A stretch of 34,703 nucleotides of DNA from an uncultured bacterium (lineage in GTDB: Bacteria; Bacteroidota; Bacteroidia; Bacteroidales; CAIXTV01): assembly GCA_903922465.1 (NCBI GenBank), contig CAIXTV010000161.1, positions 1 through 34,703 of the forward strand, read 5' to 3'. The position numbers were made by a program, and so were the translations under genes. The stretch's first letter is position 1; every line of letters starts with the position of its first letter. The notes below the pieces were generated by a model. It was not told the DNA's origin. It made no database searches and saw only the letters and a list, made by a program, of their open reading frames with translations. Below are positions 7,059 to 15,993 of the stretch, one piece after another.

Positions 7059-9452
7059 TTATTTTTTGCTAAAATCCCGTTTAGCTATAATCTGAGTTCC
7101 GAATATGGCAAAAGCTACCACTGAGACGGAACTAAGAGGCATTAATATGGCTGCAACTACGGGTGACATATTTCCCGACATGGCATAAATCAGACCCAAT
7201 ATGTTATAAAGAAAAGAAATGGCAAAGCTAATTTTCACCATATTCAGTGAATGTTTTGAGAATGCAATCACTTTGCTGAGAACATTAAATTTCCCGGCTT
7301 CAACAATAATATCTCCTGCCGGAGAAAAATGATAGATATCATCGGCAACGGAAACGGCAACATCACTTTGCATAAAGGCGCCGGCATCGTTCAGGCCATC
7401 CCCTGCCATTAATACATTATGTCCCTTTTCCTGCAGTTGGTTTATAAAATCCATCTTGTCCTGAGGGGTCTGCTGAAAGTTCAGCGATTCTTCATCAAAA
7501 TAGGATTTTAAAAAATCTTTTTCTGATGGATTATCGCCCGATAAGACATAAAGTTTAAACTGCTTCTTCAGGTTTATAGCGGCATCCAAAAAGCCTTCCC
7601 TATATTTATTGGCAATGGTGAAACAACCGTAATATTCATTATTTATCTCAACAAACACCTTTGCTGAATTATCATTCAGGTGTTGATTTTCAATATTCAA
7701 ATAGGCAGCAGAGCCCATGCGAATTCTGTTTCCGTTTATCGATGCAAAAGTTCCTTTTCCTGGACTCTCAACAAATCCTTGCACCGGAATGCTCACTATA
7801 TCCTTAAAATGCTTCGATAATGCCTGACTTAAAGGGTGGGTCGATTGTCGCGCAAGGGAAGCAATTGCCACCATTTCATCCTCACTCAAGGTTTTCTCAT
7901 TATATTGAATATTGTTTTGATCGGGTATGGTGATGGTGCCGGTTTTATCAAAAACAATAGTATCCACACGGCTCAATTTCTCAATGATTTGGGTGTTTTT
8001 AAGATAAACCCCCTGAAGTCCCAGCAATCGCATAGAGTTGCCAAGGGTAAAAGGGAGTGAAAGCGCTAATGCACAGGGACAGGTAACGATAAGTACAGAG
8101 GTAAAAACCATTACGGCAATATGAAAATGTCCCATCATCCACCAGTAAATGAAGCCGCTAACAGCAACCGTAATAATAATCAGGGTGAAATAAACACTAA
8201 TACGGTCGATTAAAGGGAGCAAATGTTTTGCCGGCTTCCTTCTTACCTCGCTTTGATTCCATAATTGCGTAAGATGACTTTGGCTCACTTCCTTTGCTAC
8301 CTTAATAATAATAGCTCCCTGAACCTGAATTCCTCCTGCATAGAGAGCTTCACCCGATCCTTTTCGAATGGGTGCAGATTCGCCGGTTACAAAACTATAG
8401 TCGATGAGTCCGACTCCCTCAACTAAAACAGCATCGGCAGGAATCAATTCTTTGTTTCTTATCAACAGCAAATCACCCACTTCAATATCTTTGAGCAAAA
8501 TATTACTTTCTACAGTATCGGTAATTTTAGTTACTGCTATGGGGAAATACGATTTATAATCCCTGTCAAAAGAAAGGGCTTCATAGGTTTTCCCCTGATA
8601 CCATTTCCCAAGAAGCAGAAAAAACAATAAACCCGAAAGACTGTCTGAATAGCCTTGACCTGTATTGGTGAACACTTCATAAGTGGTTACTGCAAAAAGG
8701 GTAAGTATACCCAAAGCAATTGGCAAATCAATATTAATCATTTTCTTACGAATGGCTTTCCATGCAGATATCAAATAGTCGCTTCCGCAATAAAAAACCA
8801 ATGGCAAGGTGAGCAGGAATGAAATGTAACTGAAAAACACTCCTAGTAAGCCTTCAAGAGGCTTTCCATTAAAATAAAGCGGAAGGCTGAACAACATTAC
8901 ATTACCGGCAATAAAGCCTGCAATGCCTATCTTATAGGTAAGAGCCCTATTGTGTTGTCCTGATTTTTTGTCTTCCAACATTTGAAGTGAAATCTCAGGT
9001 ATATAATGTATAGAAACCAAAAGTTCTACCACTTGCCTGAGGCTTATTTCATCAGTATTAAAACTTATGGTACAAGTTTTCTTTCCAAAATTAACCGATG
9101 ATTGATTTACGCCTTTATGCAGTTTATATAAATGTTCGAGCAACCAAATGCATGAAATACAATGTATAACAGGAATGTAGAAAGTGACCTTAGCAATATT
9201 GTTTTCGTGGAATTCGTATAATTTTTCTTTTATCTCCTCTTTATCGAGGAAAGCATATTTTCCGGCATAACCTTCTTCATCTGTCTTAATGCCGGGCAAT
9301 TGTGCCAAAGTATAATATTGCTGAAGCTTATTTTCATTTAATATCTGATACACCTGCCTGCAACCACTACAACAAAACGAATGCTCATTCCAAACAAGTG
9401 GATTTTTACCACAATCGGCACCACAATGAATACAAGGATTTCCGGAAGGCAT
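7059..9452 (-). CDS. ccoI: Copper-translocating P-type ATPase CcoI/FixI
   Basis: This is a 797-residue P1B ATPase that exports or delivers copper for cbb3 oxidase assembly. The N-terminus has a Cys-rich metal-binding region (C7, C10, C14, C27, C28, C31), typical of Bacteroidota CcoI, then an HMA domain with C98-x-x-C101. Next come the paired membrane helices, TGES (356-359), the intramembrane CPC at 458-460, the phosphorylation site DKTGT (502-506), STHPLSQAL (nucleotide HP motif) and GDGLNDAGA, then the two last helices. All catalytic elements are present. It is the last gene of the cbb3 locus on this strand and starts 2 bases after the TauE/SafE-like gene, so translation is probably coupled. 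Confidence 0.95.
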   Translation of the reverse strand: MPSGNPCIHCGADCGKNPLVWNEHSFCCSGCRQVYQILNENKLQQYYTLAQLPGIKTDEEGYAGKYAFLDKEEIKEKLYEFHENNIAKVTFYIPVIHCISCIWLLEHLYKLHKGVNQSSVNFGKKTCTISFNTDEISLRQVVELLVSIHYIPEISLQMLEDKKSGQHNRALTYKIGIAGFIAGNVMLFSLPLYFNGKPLEGLLGVFFSYISFLLTLPLVFYCGSDYLISAWKAIRKKMINIDLPIALGILTLFAVTTYEVFTNTGQGYSDSLSGLLFFLLLGKWYQGKTYEALSFDRDYKSYFPIAVTKITDTVESNILLKDIEVGDLLLIRNKELIPADAVLVEGVGLIDYSFVTGESAPIRKGSGEALYAGGIQVQGAIIIKVAKEVSQSHLTQLWNQSEVRRKPAKHLLPLIDRISVYFTLIIITVAVSGFIYWWMMGHFHIAVMVFTSVLIVTCPCALALSLPFTLGNSMRLLGLQGVYLKNTQIIEKLSRVDTIVFDKTGTITIPDQNNIQYNEKTLSEDEMVAIASLARQSTHPLSQALSKHFKDIVSIPVQGFVESPGKGTFASINGNRIRMGSAAYLNIENQHLNDNSAKVFVEINNEYYGCFTIANKYREGFLDAAINLKKQFKLYVLSGDNPSEKDFLKSYFDEESLNFQQTPQDKMDFINQLQEKGHNVLMAGDGLNDAGAFMQSDVAVSVADDIYHFSPAGDIIVEAGKFNVLSKVIAFSKHSLNMVKISFAISFLYNILGLIYAMSGNMSPVVAAILMPLSSVSVVAFAIFGTQIIAKRDFSKK

Positions 9453-9454
9453 TA

Positions 9455-10213
9455 TTATTTTTTATCAGAATGACAACAATCGTTTGTTGCTTTTAAGTTC
9501 TGCGAGGCAGTATCGGTTTTATTTATTTGCAGGCTCATTTCAAGCTTTTCCTTTGATGGGCTGATGTAGGGTATGCCAAGACATAAACCCCTCAGAATAA
9601 ACAAAGCGCCTATTAGAACAACAACAAAAGGAATAATCTTATTTATGGTATTTCTGATATTAAGCGTAATTGCATTTCCAATCAAAGAAATGGAAAGCAT
9701 CACGGGAAGTGTGCCCAATCCAAAAAGAATGAGGTAAAAACTCCCGACATAAACATTTCCTGTTGCAATTGCTCCCATTATGGCCAAATAAACAAGTCCG
9801 CAAGGCAAAAGGCTATTTAGCATTCCAATCAGGAAAAGCCCTTTGTAAGAGCGCACCTTAAAAAGTTTTTGAATAGCCGAACGAACATATCCCGTAAATA
9901 AGTCAAATTGCTTAAAGTGAATTTTCCTGAAAACATAAGGTGCCAATACTGAAACAATCATGAGAACTCCCATAATAATGGAAACCCACTGCTGAATGCC
10001 GAGCAACAGAAATCCCTGACCAATTAAACCAAAAACAGCACCCATAATTCCATACATTAAGGTACGCCCCAAATTATAGAGTATGCCACTTATTAGTCGC
10101 TCTGAAAACGAATTTCCCCTTAATGGTAAATTAAGTGCAATGGGACCGCACATCCCTGCACAATGCAAACTTCCGACAAACCCAAGCAAAAAACCTGAAA
10201 AGATAACTTCCAT
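9455..10213 (-). CDS. TauE/SafE (UreH/DsbD-like) family membrane protein of the cbb3 locus
   Basis: This 252-residue protein has about six hydrophobic helices. The N-terminus GFVGSLHCAGMCGPIAL, with paired cysteines in the first helix, and the later SLLPCGLVY motif are characteristic of the UreH/DsbD-TM-like branch often annotated as sulfite exporter TauE/SafE in cbb3 oxidase loci. The C-terminal tail ends with NDCCHSDKK, a possible metal-binding cluster. A role in copper or redox supply to the oxidase is inferred from the neighbours, not shown. Its start codon overlaps the ccoH stop by one base (TAATG). Confidence 0.88.
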   Translation of the reverse strand: MEVIFSGFLLGFVGSLHCAGMCGPIALNLPLRGNSFSERLISGILYNLGRTLMYGIMGAVFGLIGQGFLLLGIQQWVSIIMGVLMIVSVLAPYVFRKIHFKQFDLFTGYVRSAIQKLFKVRSYKGLFLIGMLNSLLPCGLVYLAIMGAIATGNVYVGSFYLILFGLGTLPVMLSISLIGNAITLNIRNTINKIIPFVVVLIGALFILRGLCLGIPYISPSKEKLEMSLQINKTDTASQNLKATNDCCHSDKK

Positions 10214-10653
10214 TATTTCAGAAAAAATTCTTTTTCGATATTATACAATTCGCCCGAAGTCTTCCATGACATTTTCACCATATAGCGGCCATTTTTTAAA
10301 TTGGAAGAAGGAATGCTTATGCTATCTGCCATTGGGAATTTAAGCCTGCAATCTGAATTCTTGCTTGATGGGCTATAAAAATAAACAAACAACGTATCTT
10401 CTACCCTGCCAGCAAGACTATTGCACAACTTCAGCTGTATATTTGAATTAATTTGATTAATGGTAATGCTGTCGCGATAATTAAAAGACCTTTTATTAAT
10501 CTCTATTTGGTTCGAATAATCCGCCCCCTGATTATAATAGTCATCAGAAACCAAATCCTGGGCATTCTTAAGAGAAAAGATAATGAAAGCTGTCGATAAT
10601 ATTAGAAATATGATCATAAATATCAGTATTCCATGTCCCCAGTTGAATTTCAT
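10213..10653 (-). CDS. ccoH: FixH/CcoH family cbb3 oxidase assembly protein
   Basis: This is a 146-residue protein with an N-terminal membrane helix (about 10-28, LIFMIIFLILSTAFIIFSL) and a periplasmic beta-rich domain. The DDYYNQGADYSNQIE motif right after the helix, and the terminal MVKMSWKTSGELYNIEKEFFL strand pair, are typical of FixH/CcoH, which supports late assembly of the cbb3 complex in the inner membrane. It begins 4 bases after ccoG ends and overlaps the next gene by one base, so it is within one transcription unit. Confidence 0.9.
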   Translation of the reverse strand: MKFNWGHGILIFMIIFLILSTAFIIFSLKNAQDLVSDDYYNQGADYSNQIEINKRSFNYRDSITINQINSNIQLKLCNSLAGRVEDTLFVYFYSPSSKNSDCRLKFPMADSISIPSSNLKNGRYMVKMSWKTSGELYNIEKEFFLK

Positions 10654-10657
10654 ATTA

Positions 10658-12031
10658 TTATTTTTGTGGACCTATAAAATTAATAGTAGCCGTTGAAAGC
10701 AGTATGTTTTCTTCATAAACCCCTATCGTAAGATTGGTGGTTTTCCCTTTTAACTCTTGTTTGGGGATTTTAATCATCAAAACCGTCTGAGAGGTTTTTT
10801 CTTTTTCAAGATTTGAAATATCATTGCTAAATTCGAGCTTTCCACCCTGCATATCTTCCAATTTAAAGCTGATATGCTTCGTCATATTGGTCTTATTGAT
10901 GATTTTCATATTGTAAATATTTGAAACCGTCACCGAATCTATTTCCTGATACATGGTCCCCTGCATTCGGATAACACTAATATCTATTGAACTGCGTTTT
11001 GAAATCGTAAAAGCAAGAATGAAAATCAGAATAATTAAAACTGCTGTATAAGCATAGGTTCGGGCATTCGCAATGGAACGCTTTCCTGTTTCTATCCCAT
11101 GAAAAGAGTCGAAACGAATGAGATTGCCCGGCTTTTTAATCTTCTTCATTACAATATTGCATTCATCGATACAAGCAGTACAATTGATACATTCAAACTG
11201 TGAACCATCCTTAATATCGATACCCGTTGGACAAACGGCAATACATTGAGCACAGTCGATGCAATCGCCTTCGTTTTTGGCACCACGGGGCTCCCCTCTC
11301 TTGTAATCGTAAATTACAGATATTGATTTTGAATCGAGCAAAACACCTTGCAGGCGACCATAGGGACAAAAGAAAGTGCAAATCTGTTCGCGGAAGAAGG
11401 CATACACTAAATAGTAAAACAAGGAAATCCCCGCCATAAATATAAACCCAAGCTGATTTTCACTAATAGGTGAAGTAATAATCTGAAGCAGCTTATCGGG
11501 ACCCGTAAACCACATTACAAATATGTTGGTAATAACGACGGATATCAGAACGAAGGAAATATGTTTGCCAATCAAACGAAAAGTACGTGAAAGAGCATCC
11601 TCTTCATTTTTTCTTTTAGAACGAAGATTGCCATCGAAAAGATATTCTACCCTGCGGTAAATCATCTCCATAAAGATGGTTTGAGGACATGCCCAACCGC
11701 ACCATAAGCGACCAAAAACAACGGTAAAAAGCAAAATGCAAATTACAATAACCAGCATGATGAGTGCCAGAATAAAAGTATCCTGCACCCAAATAATATT
11801 AGCAAATAATGAGAACTTACGGTTTGCAATATCAAAAAGCATCAAAGGATTACCATTGATTTTAAGGATGGGAGCCAAAATCAAAAAGGCAATACAAATC
11901 CAGGCGACTACCGTACGCCTTATATACCAGATGCCCTTGGGTTGTTTTGCAAGTATTCTTTTTCGATTGCCTGTTTCATCAATATTAATAGGCCTGTTCC
12001 TAAATGCCTCCCCCTTGCCATTATTTTCCAT
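10658..12031 (-). CDS. ccoG: cbb3 oxidase accessory protein CcoG (FixG), 2x[4Fe-4S]
   Basis: This 457-residue polyferredoxin-like membrane protein has about five membrane helices, the CGWACPQTIF motif at 111-120, CTFFCPYGRLQG near 218-229, and two ferredoxin clusters (C257, C260, C263, C267 and C281, C284, C287, C291). The C-terminal periplasmic Ig-like FixG_C region runs from about 345 to the end. CcoG acts as a cupric reductase in cbb3 biogenesis in characterised bacteria. The soluble N-terminus PKGIWYIRRT before the first helix is standard for the family. It lies 52 bases downstream of ccoP and 4 upstream of ccoH. Confidence 0.96.
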   Translation of the reverse strand: MENNGKGEAFRNRPINIDETGNRKRILAKQPKGIWYIRRTVVAWICIAFLILAPILKINGNPLMLFDIANRKFSLFANIIWVQDTFILALIMLVIVICILLFTVVFGRLWCGWACPQTIFMEMIYRRVEYLFDGNLRSKRKNEEDALSRTFRLIGKHISFVLISVVITNIFVMWFTGPDKLLQIITSPISENQLGFIFMAGISLFYYLVYAFFREQICTFFCPYGRLQGVLLDSKSISVIYDYKRGEPRGAKNEGDCIDCAQCIAVCPTGIDIKDGSQFECINCTACIDECNIVMKKIKKPGNLIRFDSFHGIETGKRSIANARTYAYTAVLIILIFILAFTISKRSSIDISVIRMQGTMYQEIDSVTVSNIYNMKIINKTNMTKHISFKLEDMQGGKLEFSNDISNLEKEKTSQTVLMIKIPKQELKGKTTNLTIGVYEENILLSTATINFIGPQK

Positions 12032-12083
12032 TTGTCAAATATAGCCTATTATTAATTAAATATCAGTGCAATTGGATGAATTT

Positions 12084-12644
12084 CTATTTGCACAATTCTC
12101 CCTGTGCCGTTTTCCCATCAGGGGGATTTGAACCTTGTAGGGATTTCAATATGTAGACAGATAATTGATTAATCTGTGCTTCACTTAAGCTGTTCTTAAA
12201 GGGGGCCATCCCTTTCTCAGGTCTTCCTTCTCTAATGGTTAGCACCACATTTTCAGGACTACAGCCACTTATCCAATAATTATCACACAAATTCGGACCA
12301 ATAGTATTGCCTTCACCATGCCCACCGTGACAAGCCACACATCCCTTTTCTTGAAACAGTTTTCCTCCTGCAACTTTCATTTGTGCTTCAGTTAAAGTAC
12401 TGCCCTTGCCACCAGTGATCATACTCATCTTCTGTTCTTTCACAGCAGTCAAATATTCGCTGTCCTGATCCATGCCATTGTCCGGATGTCCGAAGTATTT
12501 AACAGCATATATTCCTGCAAAACCAAAGGTTATAAAGAAAAGCATTATAATCCAAATGGGTGAAGGATTGTTTAGTTCTTTAATCCCGTCATATTCATGT
12601 TCTGCGTCGTGATTGTCTTTGTTGTCTGTATTATCTTCAATCAT
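12084..12644 (-). CDS. ccoP: cbb3 oxidase cytochrome c subunit CcoP (single haem)
   Basis: This 186-residue protein has an acidic cytoplasmic N-terminus, one membrane helix (29-50) and a periplasmic cytochrome c domain with CVACH at 102-106 and a likely axial Met146 in KGMAPF. It feeds electrons from the periplasm to the CcoN catalytic subunit. Proteobacterial CcoP carries two haem c domains; here only one CxxCH is present and the protein is correspondingly short, which is a known Bacteroidota variant. The N-terminal DNTDNKDNHDAEHEYDGI and the NPSPIW entry to the helix are family-like. Confidence 0.92.
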   Translation of the reverse strand: MIEDNTDNKDNHDAEHEYDGIKELNNPSPIWIIMLFFITFGFAGIYAVKYFGHPDNGMDQDSEYLTAVKEQKMSMITGGKGSTLTEAQMKVAGGKLFQEKGCVACHGGHGEGNTIGPNLCDNYWISGCSPENVVLTIREGRPEKGMAPFKNSLSEAQINQLSVYILKSLQGSNPPDGKTAQGELCK

Positions 12645-12664
12645 TGTTTTTCAATATTAAAAAT

Positions 12665-12850
12665 TTAATTGCTGTCAGTATGATTATCGTTTTCCAAAAT
12701 TGATTCCTTATGTTGCATCAAAACTGATTTAGGAATTTTAATAACTCTGTATATTATGGTTATAAATAAAGAAAGAAAAATGAGCAAACCAATGATGTAA
12801 TACCATTGTATTCCATTTTCGTTCGATAAGATGTCGCTGACAAAACCCAT
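12665..12850 (-). CDS. ccoQ: Small CcoQ/FixQ-like membrane subunit
   Basis: This 61-residue protein has one membrane helix (about 16-37, WYYIIGLLIFLSLFITIIYRV) followed by a charged cytoplasmic tail. Its size, topology and position between ccoNO and ccoP fit CcoQ, which stabilises the cbb3 complex and influences assembly; sequence conservation of this subunit is low, so synteny is the main evidence. It starts 5 bases after ccoNO ends. Confidence 0.75.
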   Translation of the reverse strand: MGFVSDILSNENGIQWYYIIGLLIFLSLFITIIYRVIKIPKSVLMQHKESILENDNHTDSN

Positions 12851-12855
12851 AATCT

Positions 12856-15003
12856 TTATTTTTTTGTTTTATTAGTTGCAGGAGCAATATCGCGACCAAG
12901 TTTATGCAAATAAGCAATCATGGCCACAACTTCAGAAGTTTCTTTAACATTAACTCCCGATACTTTCAATTCCGTTACGATTTGTTTTGCTTGCTTTGTA
13001 TAATCATCCATGGCTATTTTATCATAATCAGCCGGATAAGGCACCCCAAGCAATTGCATTGCCCTGATTTTCGCCGGAAGTGTCGAAAGATTAGCATCAT
13101 TTTCAATCAACCATGCATAAGCAGGCATCATGGAAAGCGGAGTGATTTCGGCAGGTTTCAGGAAATGGTTATAATGCCAAATGGCGGTTTTATAAGTCGA
13201 ACTACCTATATAACCTGCACGTGCTAAATCAGGACCAGTGCGGCGCGAACCCCATTGGAAAGGATGATCATAAACAAATTCACCTATCTTCGAATATTCG
13301 CCATAACGGTCGGTTTCGTGTCTGAGTGGACGAACCTGCTGCGAATGACAATTATAACAACCATTGCTTATATACAAATCGCGACCTGTAAGTTCAAGAG
13401 GCGTATAAGGTGTCACAGTCGATATTTTGGGAATATTCGAATCAACCTTCATCATCGGAATAATTTCGACCATTCCACCTACCACAAGGGCAACAAAAAC
13501 CAAAATAGCAAAGCGTACCGAACGGCGTTCTAACCAGCGATGCACACTTTCTTTTTCCACATTGCGTTTTTCATTATTAACCAAAGCAGGGGCTTCGGCG
13601 GCTTCATTCTTAACAAGGTTTCCAATTTTTATTGTTTTAACCATATTGAAAAGGAACATCAGAAAACCCAGTAAAAACAACACACCGCCTACAATACGAA
13701 ACACATACATCGGAAATAAACGGGCAGAGGTTTCAATAAAACCGGGATAAGCCAACATTCCGTCCGAATTATATTCTCTCAGCATCAACCATTGGGTAAT
13801 GCCTGCCCAATAAAGGGGTATTGCAAACAACAGTATGCCTAAAGTAGCTATCCAGAAATGCATATTTGCCAGTTTTTCAGAATAGAGTTTTGTCCTAAAC
13901 AGTTTTGGCACCAGCCAATACAGCATCCCAAATATCAAACCTCCGTTCCATCCCATACCGGCAATATGAGTATGCGCTATCGTCCAGTCGGTGAAGTGAC
14001 TGATGGCATTTACGCTTTTAAGCGACATCATAGGTCCTTCGAAAGTAGCCATACCATAAGCAGTAATAGCTACCACCATAAATTTCAAAGCTGCACTGTC
14101 GCGCACCTTATCCCATGCTCCCCTAAGGGTAAGAAAACCATTAATCATACCACCCCACGAAGGTGCAATCAGCATGATGGAAAAGGTGACTCCCAATGCC
14201 TGAACCCAATCGGGCAATGCCTGATATAAGAGATGATGAGGCCCCGACCACATATAAATAAATATCAATGCCCAAAAATGCACTATCGACAATTGATAGG
14301 AATAAATAGGTCTTTCCGAGGCTTTCGGAAGATAATAATACATAATTCCCAGCCAGGGAGTGGTGAGAAAGAATGCCACCGCATTGTGTCCATACCACCA
14401 CTGCACCACTGCATCCTGAGCTCCGGCATAGATGGGATAACTCTTAAACAAGGAAATTGGAATTTCAAGAGAGTTAACAATATGCAACACAGCCACCCCG
14501 ATAAAAGTTGCCAGATACCACCAAACGGCAACATAAATATGCTTTACCCTGCGTTTAATAATAGTGCCTATCATATTCCATCCAAAGACCACCCAAATGA
14601 GTGCAATCAGAATATCTATGGGCCATTCGAGTTCGGCATATTCTTTACCCGTAGTGAAACCTGCCAGCAGCGAAACTGCCGCCAGCACTATAATAAGCTG
14701 CCATCCCCAGAAGTTTATTTTGCTGAGCAAATCGTTAAACATCCTGGCTTTCAGCACCCTTTGCATCGAATGATAAACTCCCGCAAACATGGCATTTCCA
14801 ATAAAAGCAAAAATCACCGCATTCGTATGCACGGGTCTGACCCTCCCAAAGGAAGTAAATTCCAATCCCAGGTTAAAGGCGGGGAAAGCCAGTTGAAGGG
14901 CAATTAATAAGCCAACAATAATGGCAACCGCTCCCCAAATAATGGTTGCCCAAATGAAATTTCTAACAATTGCGTTGTCGTAGTTGAATTTCTGTATCTC
15001 CAT
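12856..15003 (-). CDS. ccoN: Fused cbb3 oxidase subunits I and II (CcoN-CcoO)
   Basis: This 715-residue protein joins the catalytic subunit and the monohaem cytochrome subunit in one chain. The CcoN part (about 1-460) has the expected haem and copper ligands: H59 (VRPVHTN), H206 (WWYGHNAVAFF), H256-H257 (SGPHHLLY) and H344/H346 (IAHTHIAGMGW). A linker (about 462-490) leads to the CcoO helix (497-515) and the cytochrome c domain with CYNCH at 549-553 and a probable axial Met625 or Met626. The complex reduces oxygen with high affinity and pumps protons across the inner membrane. The fusion is a recognised Bacteroidota arrangement. Confidence 0.96.
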   Translation of the reverse strand: MEIQKFNYDNAIVRNFIWATIIWGAVAIIVGLLIALQLAFPAFNLGLEFTSFGRVRPVHTNAVIFAFIGNAMFAGVYHSMQRVLKARMFNDLLSKINFWGWQLIIVLAAVSLLAGFTTGKEYAELEWPIDILIALIWVVFGWNMIGTIIKRRVKHIYVAVWWYLATFIGVAVLHIVNSLEIPISLFKSYPIYAGAQDAVVQWWYGHNAVAFFLTTPWLGIMYYYLPKASERPIYSYQLSIVHFWALIFIYMWSGPHHLLYQALPDWVQALGVTFSIMLIAPSWGGMINGFLTLRGAWDKVRDSAALKFMVVAITAYGMATFEGPMMSLKSVNAISHFTDWTIAHTHIAGMGWNGGLIFGMLYWLVPKLFRTKLYSEKLANMHFWIATLGILLFAIPLYWAGITQWLMLREYNSDGMLAYPGFIETSARLFPMYVFRIVGGVLFLLGFLMFLFNMVKTIKIGNLVKNEAAEAPALVNNEKRNVEKESVHRWLERRSVRFAILVFVALVVGGMVEIIPMMKVDSNIPKISTVTPYTPLELTGRDLYISNGCYNCHSQQVRPLRHETDRYGEYSKIGEFVYDHPFQWGSRRTGPDLARAGYIGSSTYKTAIWHYNHFLKPAEITPLSMMPAYAWLIENDANLSTLPAKIRAMQLLGVPYPADYDKIAMDDYTKQAKQIVTELKVSGVNVKETSEVVAMIAYLHKLGRDIAPATNKTKK

Positions 15004-15024
15004 ACTTTAATAATTATTTAATAG

Positions 15025-15195
15025 CTATTTCTCAATGACTTCTGCTTCCTTTACTTCTTCATCGTCAAATAATATCCTGACCGATGGGGTATAATTATCT
15101 TCATATTGCCCCGATTTTACGCTCCAGACAAACAGCCACAAGAATATAAATGCAGCAAAAAGACTGACTCCTATGAGTAAATAAAGTATATTCAT
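15025..15195 (-). CDS. ccoS: cbb3 oxidase maturation protein CcoS
   Basis: This is a 56-residue single-pass protein (helix about 3-24) starting MNILYLLIGVSLFAA, followed by SVKSGQYEDNYTPSVRILFDDE, the CcoS pattern of helix, F.W..KSGQY.D...P..RIL.DD. An upstream in-frame TTG at 15213 would add six residues, but the ATG at 15195 gives the family N-terminus and is preferred. CcoS is needed for haem/copper insertion into cbb3 oxidase. It is the first gene of the operon, 21 bases before ccoNO. Confidence 0.88.
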   Translation of the reverse strand: MNILYLLIGVSLFAAFIFLWLFVWSVKSGQYEDNYTPSVRILFDDEEVKEAEVIEK

Positions 15196-15210
15196 CAATA
15201 AATTACGGTT

Positions 15211-15218
15211 CAAAGATA
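15211..15218 (-). promoter_or_regulatory. TAnnTTTG promoter box for the cbb3 operon
   Basis: TATCTTTG on the minus strand ends 15 bases before the ccoS ATG and matches the Bacteroidetes -7 element. No Fnr-type dyad could be recognised upstream by eye. Confidence 0.4.
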
Positions 15219-15600
15219 TTAATATTTTGATGAAATTGGAATGTTGGATAAAAGTATTTTAGTTTCAGTTAATTTAAACAGTTGAATAGCAGGGAAGTTA
15301 ATCAATTATAAAATTATACAATTTGTGGATATGAGGAATTTAAAATAAAGGAATATGAAGAAATCAGGTTGAAGGCTGAAGGCTATCAGACTGAAGGATG
15401 AATAAGGCCCAAGACCCAAGGGGGCAAGGCAATTAATAATGAAGAATTAAAAGCTAATAATGAAATGAAGAGTTTTTAATTGCTGTTTTGTTCTTGCCGA
15501 ATGGGGAAAGACCCAAGATCCAAATTCCAAATTTCAAGTCCCAAGGGGGGAAATCGCTAATTTGAAACAGCATTGCAAGGGGAGACAGCATCTTTGAAAC

Positions 15601-15653
15601 GTCATTGCGAGGAACTAACCTTCCTAACAGGCAGAGAAGGACGAAGCAATCTC
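15601..15653. repeat. REP-like palindromic element
   Basis: GTCATTGCGAGGA at the left and GACGAAGCAATCTC at the right bracket an imperfect palindrome (ATTGC against GCAAT; CCTTC against GAAGG). This resembles the widespread GTCATTGCGAGGA...GACGAAGCAATCTC dispersed palindromes of several bacterial phyla (from memory). It lies about 40 bp before a 21-bp array. Confidence 0.6.
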
Positions 15654-15687
15654 AAAACCAAAAAGCTGTCTAGATATTTAGTAGTTT

Positions 15688-15993
15688 ATGCTTCTTGGCA
15701 TTCGTATTTCGCCTCTTGGTGTCCGTATTTTGCCTGTTGGTATTCGTATTTCGCCTCTTGGTGTCCGTATTATGCCTGTTGGTGTTCGTGTTTTGCCTGT
15801 TGGTGTTCGTGTTTTGCCTGTTGGTATTCGTATTATGCCTGTTGGTGTCCGTATTTTGCCTGTTGGTATTCGTATTATGCTTGTTGGTGTTCGTGTTATG
15901 CCTGTTGGTGTCCGTATTATGCCTGTTGGTGTCCGTATTATTGTTATTGGAAAATTTGCATTAACTCAATATTTTCATAATATTCCGGACTGA
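15688..15993 (+). CDS. Possible heptapeptide-repeat micro-gene over 21-bp array 1
   Basis: An ATG at 15688 opens directly into the repeat array in the frame coding (L/V)-G-(I/V)-R-(I/V)-(S/L/M)-P, repeated about 12 times, then a unique tail ending TQYFHNIPD; total 101 residues. In this frame almost all differences between units are conservative (Ile/Val, Leu/Val, Leu/Met), which favours real coding. Against it, all three frames of the same strand are open across the array, no family is recognised, and no RBS is expected to help in this phylum. The product would be a regular, basic and aliphatic heptad repeat; no function can be assigned. Confidence 0.35.
   Translation: MLLGIRISPLGVRILPVGIRISPLGVRIMPVGVRVLPVGVRVLPVGIRIMPVGVRILPVGIRIMLVGVRVMPVGVRIMPVGVRIIVIGKFALTQYFHNIPD
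15694..15945 (+). repeat. 21-bp tandem array 1 (12 units)
   Basis: Twelve units begin at 15694, 15715, 15736 and every 21 bases to 15925 without any indel. Units start with GTTGGT or CTTGG and end with GCCT; variable positions are few and recur (C/G at 1, A/G at 7 and 13, T/A at 16). Two adjacent units (15778 and 15799) are identical, indicating recent duplication. The last unit decays into GTTATTGG. Confidence 0.95.

Noticed and set aside
13255-14907. Several open frames of 70-220 codons on the plus strand
   Set aside because: They lie antisense to ccoNO, which has full family motifs; they have no recognisable content and are shadows of its codon bias.
15573-15980. A longer 135-residue frame covering array 1
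   Set aside because: Its upstream part runs through the REP-like palindrome and the Trp/Cys/Tyr-rich repeat shows non-conservative variation; the ATG 15688 frame fits better.
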